This document shows, piece after piece, positions 54,562-60,632 of a stretch of 60,632 nucleotides of DNA. Made by a program: the position numbers and the translations under genes. Position 1 is the stretch's first letter. Every line of letters starts with the position of its first letter. This DNA is from Lachnospiraceae bacterium (GTDB lineage Bacteria; Bacillota; Clostridia; Lachnospirales; Lachnospiraceae). Where the stretch lies: contig BLLW01000018.1 of the NCBI GenBank assembly GCA_011959285.1, positions 1 through 60,632 on the forward strand. The letters are read 5' to 3'. Under the pieces are notes generated by a model that did no database searches, was not told the origin of the DNA, and saw nothing but the letters and a program-made list of their open reading frames with translations.

Positions 54562-55002
54562 ATGAAAAAATTAAAATTAGTTGGAATATTGGCAGCAGTT
54601 GTATTGATAGGCAGTGTGATTTCAATTCCACTTATAAATAACCATACAGCCTATAAGGTGGAAAAGACATTATGTGAAATTCCGTTGCCAGAGGAAACAG
54701 AATTGATAGAGTCGTTGTCACAGGCTGGGAAGCTGACGGGTAACGGAAATGGAATGCAGTATTTCGGAGCAATTTTAATTCGAAGTGATTTGTCTTTGGA
54801 AGAACTGGATGCTTACTATTCAGGTTACAGAAGTAATGAATGGGAATGTTTGGTGGAAACTCAGGAAGGGCAGTCCATTGAGGTGATTGATTACGAGACA
54901 CTACAATTTTCGGAAGAAATAAAGGGCAGTGGTTATTACATTGTATATTCTTGGGGAAGTGGAAAATCTCTATTGGAAGAGCTGGATATACGTGGACATT
55001 AA
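54562..55002 (+). CDS. Envelope protein of the beta-lactam island
   Basis: A 146-residue protein with an N-terminal membrane helix or signal peptide (about 5-26) and a small extracellular domain (LEELDAYYSGYRSNEWECLV). AAAGGAGGACAC precedes the ATG. First gene after a BlaI-type operator. Family not recognised. Confidence 0.75.
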   Translation: MKKLKLVGILAAVVLIGSVISIPLINNHTAYKVEKTLCEIPLPEETELIESLSQAGKLTGNGNGMQYFGAILIRSDLSLEELDAYYSGYRSNEWECLVETQEGQSIEVIDYETLQFSEEIKGSGYYIVYSWGSGKSLLEELDIRGH

Positions 55003-55018
55003 AAGGAGTGCTATAACA

Positions 55019-56266
55019 ATGAAGAAATTTTTGAAGATTATGCTATGTATTATGGGTTCGCTTCTTGCAGTGATTGTAGTATTTTGGTTTTGCATTTCGT
55101 ATACGGTAAATTACAAGAAGACAACTTGCGATACATCTGTTTCTCCAGATGGAAAATATGAATTGGCACTTCAGGCAGTCGGAGAACCAGACTGGCCTTT
55201 TGGTTCAGCAAGTGGACGATTAGTCCTTATGGAAGGCAAAGATAAGATATCTCAAACAGATTTTGAATTGCACAATGACGGTGGAAGCATCACAAGTAAT
55301 TGTTGGAAAGTTACATGGTATGAGGACTATGTAGAAGTGATCCTATCAGGCGAAGAACAATTTGATGAACAAGTCATTTTATATTTTGATGGTACGAAAG
55401 AATTACAGCAATTGACAAATATTGCAGATATTGAAGTGGACTATCCATCAGGAGAGAAATTAGATGAAAGCCGGGTTATAACCGAACAATCCTTTGAGGT
55501 AGATTTGAATGATTGGGGCGAGGTACGATTTGTGTCGTATCTGCCGACTTATGATACGCTTTGGGAAGATGTCTCATTTGTGCTGGCAAAGGACAATCAA
55601 ATTGTGTACCATTTTCCAGCTTATTTTGAAAACAATAGTACTGAGAATGATAGTGTAGGTATGTTTGACAGCGTAGAGGCAGTTGGATTTCAAGATATAG
55701 ATGGCGATGGTGCAAAGGATGTGATTGTCATTGTAAATTATGTTACAGGAGCAGGACCACAGGGAATGATACCACGGAAGACCATTAGAATATTTAGTTC
55801 ACAGAATAAGGGTTTTATCATTCACCACGATTTAATAGATGAATTAATGAAAAATATGAAAGAGGATGCTATTTCTATTTCTGCGATATGTGATTATGTG
55901 ACATTGATTGAAAAAGATGAAATATATGATGGATATCGTACTATATACCAACAATACTTCGCAGACGAAGGATGTGATTTTATGATATCATATAGTGCGA
56001 GTGGAAATTCCAGAGTTATCTTAAATGAGAATGAGGAAATAATAGAATTTCTTGCATATGACAGACTTTCGGAAAATGAAAAATGTGAATTATATGTTTT
56101 GTACAGAAGTAAGAAAAACGCAGATGGTTCATGGCATATCTCAGAGGCAGAGATTCTTGATATATTTGCTTATAATGTGTCTACAAAAGATGTGGTTAGT
56201 AGTGGTAAAACATCATGGTCAGCAACCGGAAATGAAAAGTATTATGAAGTAACAGGCGAAAAATAA
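55019..56266 (+). CDS. Membrane-anchored extracellular protein
   Basis: A 415-residue protein with one N-terminal helix (about 7-28) and a large extracellular part containing a calcium-loop-like DIDGDGAKDVIVIV near residue 223, reminiscent of FG-GAP/VCBS repeats. AAAAGGAGTG precedes the ATG at 55019, which lies 16 bp after the previous gene. Function unknown. Confidence 0.75.
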   Translation: MKKFLKIMLCIMGSLLAVIVVFWFCISYTVNYKKTTCDTSVSPDGKYELALQAVGEPDWPFGSASGRLVLMEGKDKISQTDFELHNDGGSITSNCWKVTWYEDYVEVILSGEEQFDEQVILYFDGTKELQQLTNIADIEVDYPSGEKLDESRVITEQSFEVDLNDWGEVRFVSYLPTYDTLWEDVSFVLAKDNQIVYHFPAYFENNSTENDSVGMFDSVEAVGFQDIDGDGAKDVIVIVNYVTGAGPQGMIPRKTIRIFSSQNKGFIIHHDLIDELMKNMKEDAISISAICDYVTLIEKDEIYDGYRTIYQQYFADEGCDFMISYSASGNSRVILNENEEIIEFLAYDRLSENEKCELYVLYRSKKNADGSWHISEAEILDIFAYNVSTKDVVSSGKTSWSATGNEKYYEVTGEK

Positions 56267-56270
56267 AATG

Positions 56271-56314
56271 AAATCGGGTGAAAGCCAATTTCGTAGTTGG
56301 CATTTACCCGATTT
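56271..56314. terminator. Bidirectional terminator between convergent genes
   Basis: AAATCGGGTGAAAGCCAA pairs with TTGGCATTTACCCGATTT; A- and T-rich flanks on both sides serve both strands. Confidence 0.85.
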
Positions 56315-56316
56315 TG

Positions 56317-58113
56317 TTATTTCCAGATATTCATGTCTGACAAGATAGACATAGTTATTTCGGTTGCGTTGCCTCCGGTAGCATCGCTGTCTGCACCAAT
56401 GTTGGTAGCAAAAAAGTATGTATTATCTGCAGTTTCGATATAACCGATAAACCATCCGTTCACATCCTGACCATCCACACGTCCGGTTCCGGTCTTTCCG
56501 TAGAATGTTCCGGCATCGGAAGAGGAAAGGCAGATGGCATCTTTTACTGCATTGATATTTTCAGGGGCGAAGCCGAAGCTGTTATTTTGTAGCTTGGTTA
56601 GAAGTTCGACCTGCTCTATTGGGGAAATCTTCAAGGAAGATTCCATCCAATAAGTGGAGAAATCACCACTTATATTTTCGTTTCCATATCCAATTTCCTG
56701 AATATAGTTGGAAATGTCAGCGGCTCCAAGCTGTTCGTCCACAGATTCAAAATACCAATTCACAGAGGAATTCATTGCAGACTGTAAGGTCTGATCCGCA
56801 TTCCATGCTTCAAATGGATAAGTTTCGCCATTCCATGCAATGAACGAATTTTCCGGTGTAATGATATCTTCTCCCAATCCGAACAGGGCATCATATATCT
56901 TGTAGGTGGAGTTTGGAGCAACTCGTAAGGTGGAATGCTCCATGTCGTGTATGCTCCATGCATCATTTTCTAAATCATATAAAACAAAGCTACCTTCGTA
57001 TTCTCCGAAGTATGTGGAGAGGTCTACATAGGTAACATTCTCAGAAGAGGAATCCCATTGGTAGTGGCTTCCATCTGCTGCGTATGTAGAAATAAAAGGT
57101 GCGAATCCAAGTAGAAGGACAGCAGTCAACATGAATGCAGTCATACCTTTTATTCTTTTTATAAATGTCGGCTTCTCATAAGAGGCAATGTTAATAATTC
57201 TCCGTTTCATCTGCTCCATGTTTCCACCAAGGCCGGCAGCAAACGGAAAAGGAGTAAGTGAAACTTTCTCTGCAAAGTTAATCAGTGTATTGCCATAATC
57301 TTCGTAAGCATCCTCTTCAAGCATTTTCAAAACGGAAGTGTCACAGGCAACCTCTCTGTCATTACGCATTTCTTTCAATGCATACCAGACAAGAGGATTG
57401 AACCAATATACCACTCCGGCAAGGTTCATCAGATAACTGGCAATAGCATCTTTGTGCTTATAGTGCTGCAGTTCGTGTAACAGCATGTACCGCATATCGG
57501 ATTCGTTGTAATCAGAGATCAGATGAATCGGCAGATAAATACACGGTTTCAAAAGTCCCACAATAATCGGGGATTTCAAAAATGCGGTGCTGTAAACAGG
57601 TATATTTCTGTGAATTCCCATTTCCTCTAAACATCGATGATATAGTCTGCGTACCTCCGGGTTCTGGAGGGGAAGTGCAGATTTCTCCAAAGTGCGTAGG
57701 CGGAGCGAGGATTTGACTACCAATATAATCATTGCAAAAATGCCTACAATCCATATCCCTAACAATATGTATCCGGCAATGGATGGTGTCTCGCTTTTTA
57801 CAGAAAGTGCGAAGTCATTCATCCAGTCTGTATTTCCTGCTGGATTAATTCCCATAGCTTCTCCTATAGCGGTTGCGGTACCAGAAGCAGGAGAGCTTCT
57901 TAAGTTACCAAGCCACGAGAAGATTTGTGCAAATCCGATGAGACGGAACGGTATAAAGGGAACTGTCAGCAACCCAAGAAGCAGGAACCACAGATTATAC
58001 TGCATCCGGCTGGACAGGTTGTTTTTGAATATCCGCTTGGCTATCAAAAGAATTCCGATGATACCGCTGATAAATACATTGCATATTAAAAAGCGTATCA
58101 TAAAATTAGCCAC
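56317..58113 (-). CDS. blaR1: BlaR1/MecR1 beta-lactam sensor-transducer
   Basis: A 598-residue membrane protein. Four N-terminal helices surround an M56 zinc protease domain with H213-E-L-Q-H217. After the last helix (about 325-343) comes an extracellular class D beta-lactamase-like sensor with S402-T-Y-K405, S450-V-N452 and K540-T-G542. Acylation by a beta-lactam activates the protease and leads to loss of BlaI. It lies 1 bp after blaI on the same strand. Confidence 0.95.
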   Translation of the reverse strand: MANFMIRFLICNVFISGIIGILLIAKRIFKNNLSSRMQYNLWFLLLGLLTVPFIPFRLIGFAQIFSWLGNLRSSPASGTATAIGEAMGINPAGNTDWMNDFALSVKSETPSIAGYILLGIWIVGIFAMIILVVKSSLRLRTLEKSALPLQNPEVRRLYHRCLEEMGIHRNIPVYSTAFLKSPIIVGLLKPCIYLPIHLISDYNESDMRYMLLHELQHYKHKDAIASYLMNLAGVVYWFNPLVWYALKEMRNDREVACDTSVLKMLEEDAYEDYGNTLINFAEKVSLTPFPFAAGLGGNMEQMKRRIINIASYEKPTFIKRIKGMTAFMLTAVLLLGFAPFISTYAADGSHYQWDSSSENVTYVDLSTYFGEYEGSFVLYDLENDAWSIHDMEHSTLRVAPNSTYKIYDALFGLGEDIITPENSFIAWNGETYPFEAWNADQTLQSAMNSSVNWYFESVDEQLGAADISNYIQEIGYGNENISGDFSTYWMESSLKISPIEQVELLTKLQNNSFGFAPENINAVKDAICLSSSDAGTFYGKTGTGRVDGQDVNGWFIGYIETADNTYFFATNIGADSDATGGNATEITMSILSDMNIWK

Positions 58114-58114
58114 G

Positions 58115-58501
58115 TTAATTTCCTCCTTTTTTTGACCTCTTGGAAAGAAGGGAACGGAGGGTGTCTATTTCTGTTTCAGACAGTCTGTCATTTTCTATAT
58201 AGGCAGACAGCATGGCAGTGATATCCCCGTCATAGTATCGTTCCAGAAAAGAGTTGCTTTCCTGGCCGATGTATTCGCTTTCTTTCACGACTGGGGTATA
58301 AACAAACACTCGGCTCTGTTTTTCATAAGTCAGAACGCCTTTTGTTACGAGACGTTTGATTAAAGTCTGTATCGTCTTAGGACTCCAGCTTGTGGTCTGT
58401 AATAATTTATCTGTTATTTCATTGGTACTGATCGGCGCATGTTTCCATACGATTTTCATAACTTCAAATTCAGCTTCAGAAATCTGTGGTAAATCGCTCA
58501 T
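58115..58501 (-). CDS. blaI: BlaI/MecI family repressor
   Basis: A 128-residue winged-helix dimer with ISEAEFEVMKIVWKHAPIST at the start, a recognition helix near SWSPKTIQTLIKRLVTKG and a C-terminal dimerisation region. It should bind the TTAC-N4-GTAA sites at 48.4-48.6, 54.5 and 58.5-58.6 kb. AAGGAGGG precedes the ATG. Confidence 0.95.
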   Translation of the reverse strand: MSDLPQISEAEFEVMKIVWKHAPISTNEITDKLLQTTSWSPKTIQTLIKRLVTKGVLTYEKQSRVFVYTPVVKESEYIGQESNSFLERYYDGDITAMLSAYIENDRLSETEIDTLRSLLSKRSKKGGN

Positions 58502-58521
58502 TTCAAATCCCTCCTTAAATC

Positions 58522-58569
58522 TTACAGCTGTAATAAATATATTATAGACGCTATTTATGTGGTTGTCAA
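58522..58569 (-). promoter_or_regulatory. blaI-blaR1 promoter with operator
   Basis: On the minus strand TTGACA (58569-58564) and TATAAT (58546-58541) are 17 bp apart. Operator TTACAGCTGTAA at 58522-58533 lies at the transcription start, so blaI should be autoregulated. Confidence 0.88.
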
Positions 58570-58585
58570 TTTCAGAAAAAACATA

Positions 58586-58633
58586 TTGACTTGAAATCTT
58601 ACTTGTGTAATAATTGAAATATTACAAGAGTAA
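58586..58633 (+). promoter_or_regulatory. Orphan rightward BlaI-type promoter with two operators
   Basis: TTGACT at 58586-58591 and TAATAA at 58608-58613 flank operator TTACTTGTGTAA (58599-58610). A further site, TTACAAGAGTAA, lies at 58622-58633. The arrangement closely copies the PBP promoter at 48410. No intact gene follows; an insertion sequence begins about 200 bp downstream. Confidence 0.65.
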
Positions 58634-58660
58634 GATTTGGAGATGGCAACAAAAAGAAAA

Positions 58661-58690
58661 GAACCAGAATCACAACGGATTAGCTGGTTC
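58661..58690 (-). terminator. Terminator on the minus strand
   Basis: GAACCAG and CTGGTTC arms with a T-rich run on the minus strand. Confidence 0.6.
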
Positions 58691-58692
58691 CT

Positions 58693-58828
58693 TTACTCGT
58701 TTGAATTACCTCTTTTATGTATAAGTGCTAAGAGGTATTCAATTGCTGGAAGAATCTCGGCTGCCTCTTGCTCATCACATTCCTGTAGCATCAATAACAG
58801 TTTTTGTTTTTTCACCCCATCCGTAGCA
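58693..58828 (-). pseudogene. C-terminal fragment of an unidentified gene
   Basis: On the minus strand the frame KKQKLLLMLQECDEQEAAEI... ends HKRGNSNE and a TAA at 58693, just before a terminator. It looks like the helical tail of a regulator cut off by the insertion sequence. No start is present. Confidence 0.4.
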
Positions 58829-60631
58829 ATAACTTCTCGGAATCTCAATGAATGAGATTCCAACCGAAAATTGACAACAGAATATCATGCAGGAAAAGAA
58901 GTTTGAGAAAAATGGACATAAATATTGGACATAGCGGGTACTATGCCTTGAAAAATCTTATGGAATCGCCTAAGATATCATTATTAGGCGGTGAATCCTA
59001 ATAATGATTTTTGAAATGCTTCAATTGAAGGCATTTCCCAGGCATCAAGGTGTTGCAGCATCATGATGCCGTAGAGGCGGCAGTACCACATCTTAGTTGA
59101 GCGGTGCCTGCCGTCTTCTAATTTATAGTCCTCTTTCTCACGCTTGTTGGAGCGTTCCACGGAAGTCCTTCTATCATATTCCTTTTCCCATGCTTTAGAG
59201 TCCCTTGGCGGTATGTTAAATAACCTTGGATTATCATCGGTAAAGATGTGTACGGTTCTTCCATATTTCGCTGGTGAACAGGGGTGTTCACAGAAGCAGC
59301 CGCGTTTGCGGACTGCTTTCGGGCACCGGTATTTTGCGCGGTGCCTGGCAGCTTCATATCCATCTTTGTGCATGCGTAAGCCCATTTTACAGACAGGGAC
59401 ACCATCATCATCAATAGTGAAATCATCCTTATAAGTGAAATATCCGGTATGTCCGGAATTGAGGTCAATAAAAGGAACGATATTTTCCCGCCTGCAGTAA
59501 TCATAGACAGCGTAAGCGTCGTGGGCAGAATCCAGAAGGAGTTTTTCAATGCGGAACCCGGGAAGATAAACTTTCATGGTGAAAAAGGAATGGAGGAAGG
59601 AAAGCATATCATGCCGGGAAGCCCGCTCCAAAAGAGGAAATACCGGAAGGTCATTGCAGGAATCGGAAGCCACATACATGTAGAGATGGTAACCGAAGAA
59701 ATAGCATTCGCGGTGGGGGTCCCACCCCCAGCAGCAGTCGGGCTGGGAATAATGACGTTTGCAGTTACAGGAAGAACAGCCTTTCTCCTTACAATCGCAG
59801 ATGCGCTTTTTGCGCTGCTGTGCGGCAGTACGGACAGGAGTGCCGTCACCGGCAAGAGCCAGGTGGTGGGGATTAACCAACCCCCTGTGGATGGATTGGT
59901 CCAGGAACTGCTGCTGATAAAGCCGGAAGATAAGGAAGAAGGGGTTTTGTGGTTTTAAGTGCCAGCGTTCCAGCAGGGGCAGGAGTCTGGAAGCAGTGCT
60001 GGAAGAATCACAGGGAGTCTTCTGCCCTTTCTTTTTTCCTTTGGGAGGCTTCAATTTGGGGAACCGGTCTTTTGGGGAGAGGTTATTCTGAGCATCCATC
60101 CAAATGCGGGAGAAGAAATCATAAAAAGTGCCAATGCCGGGGGTATCGCCGAAGGGGAAGCCGCTGAGGATGGCAAAAAGGGGAGTTTCCCTAAGCATGC
60201 GGCACCAGACAGTGATGGAAGCCACCTTCAATTTTAGGGCAAGCAGATAGGAACGCAGCATACAGGAAGGAAGCCGGGGTTCCGGTCCAAAAACAGAGTA
60301 GCAGTCCCGCATAATGGAATCCGTGAGGGAAAGATCGAGATACCAGAACTGCACGATATAATCCCAGGAGGCTTTGGGAAGGACAAAAGGGTTAGGGTAA
60401 AACTTAAGGAAGTCGGATACGAAAGTATCCTGATAGGCGGCATGACCGCCGGGGTTACAAGGTAGCATGAAAAATCGCCTCCAATCAAAAAATGTACTTT
60501 TTGATCAAGGGCGCGTAGCGCCGCATTTTTTTGACTGGTTTGTCAAGTGTTTTAGAAAAAAAGTGGGTGATTTTTGAAAAATGGGGTCTGAAAGCCTTAT
60601 GAAATAAGGGCTTAAGATTCCGAGAAGTTAT
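58829..60631 (-). mobile_element. Insertion sequence with DDE transposase
   Basis: ATAACTTCTCGGAATCT at 58829-58845 and its exact complement at 60615-60631 form 17-bp terminal inverted repeats enclosing 1803 bp and one transposase gene. The length and a single large transposase suit the IS1182-type group; family not certain. The right end coincides with the window edge, so a target duplication cannot be checked. Confidence 0.7.
58984..60468 (-). CDS. DDE transposase (IS1182/IS4-like)
   Basis: A 494-residue transposase with probable catalytic Asp in LAGDGTPVR, Asp in LLLDSAHDAYAVYDYC and Glu in SVERSNKREKEDY, the last followed by the usual Arg/Lys-rich helix. Two Cys-rich segments lie between (about 225-250 and 400-415). 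GGAGGCG precedes the ATG on the minus strand. It is intact and may be active. Confidence 0.85.
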   Translation of the reverse strand: MLPCNPGGHAAYQDTFVSDFLKFYPNPFVLPKASWDYIVQFWYLDLSLTDSIMRDCYSVFGPEPRLPSCMLRSYLLALKLKVASITVWCRMLRETPLFAILSGFPFGDTPGIGTFYDFFSRIWMDAQNNLSPKDRFPKLKPPKGKKKGQKTPCDSSSTASRLLPLLERWHLKPQNPFFLIFRLYQQQFLDQSIHRGLVNPHHLALAGDGTPVRTAAQQRKKRICDCKEKGCSSCNCKRHYSQPDCCWGWDPHRECYFFGYHLYMYVASDSCNDLPVFPLLERASRHDMLSFLHSFFTMKVYLPGFRIEKLLLDSAHDAYAVYDYCRRENIVPFIDLNSGHTGYFTYKDDFTIDDDGVPVCKMGLRMHKDGYEAARHRAKYRCPKAVRKRGCFCEHPCSPAKYGRTVHIFTDDNPRLFNIPPRDSKAWEKEYDRRTSVERSNKREKEDYKLEDGRHRSTKMWYCRLYGIMMLQHLDAWEMPSIEAFQKSLLGFTA

Positions 60632-60632
60632 A
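60469..60632. other. IS left-end non-coding region
   Basis: Upstream of the transposase, the palindrome GGCGCGTAGCGCC near 60510 is followed by a T-tract and could limit read-through into the transposase. No gene seen. Confidence 0.4.

Noticed and set aside
58637-58855. Plus-strand frame MATKRKEPES... after the orphan BlaI promoter
   Set aside because: It runs through a minus-strand terminator hairpin and into the IS terminal repeat. The minus-strand reading of the same bases looks more like protein.

Overview
The window looks like a chromosomal segment of a gut Firmicute of the Lachnospiraceae type (Clostridia). The evidence is strong AGGAGG-type ribosome sites, a T-box ahead of thrS, a FabK/FabT-type fatty-acid operon with an accD-accA fusion, BlaR1/BlaI control genes, LytTR/GHKL signalling, DUF1540 and DUF975 proteins, and a secreted M60 (mucinase-class) metalloprotease carrying a dockerin. 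No 16S rRNA is present, so the genus cannot be named from this window.

Layout. 0-12 kb: a TetR regulator, a 1858-residue dockerin/M60 protease, a membrane-anchored cohesin-like partner, a LytTR/GHKL two-component pair and a chemoreceptor whose start appears frameshifted. 11.7-20 kb is accessory: a truncated IS200-type transposase, an AT-rich ATPase/DUF4869/Toprim-like operon of unknown function, small metal-binding and stress-type genes, a decayed conjugative-element remnant with toxin-antitoxin-like genes, and a tyrosine integrase. 20-34 kb is mainly core: SEC-C and C_GCAxxG_C_C proteins, a four-repeat secreted protein, T-box/thrS, a membrane glycosyltransferase, infC-rpmI-rplT with an attenuator and an AUU start, pepD, an AI-2E family permease, a tRNA-Pro with anticodon AGG, a nitrilase-family enzyme and a DUF975 protein.

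34.8-44.5 kb is the type II fatty-acid operon: acpP-fabK-fabD-fabG-fabF-fabZ-accDA-(FabK paralog)-fabH-fabT and one small gene. It starts from a consensus promoter followed by four TTTGAnnnTCAAA operators at an exact 16-bp pitch. FabT, encoded near the end of the same operon, is the obvious candidate to bind them. accB and accC are absent from the cluster.

44.5-48.2 kb holds an rlmD-type rRNA methyltransferase followed by a candidate HEPN + HNH defence pair and a leftover copy of a methyltransferase C-terminus. 48.4-58.6 kb is a beta-lactam-response island. It contains a MecA-like penicillin-binding protein, three paralogous envelope proteins (the third broken by an in-frame TAG), two further envelope proteins, and blaR1/blaI on the opposite strand. 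Seven copies of a BlaI/MecI-type operator sit at its promoters. The window ends in a DDE-transposase insertion sequence with 17-bp terminal inverted repeats, which sits in front of what looks like an orphaned BlaI-controlled promoter.
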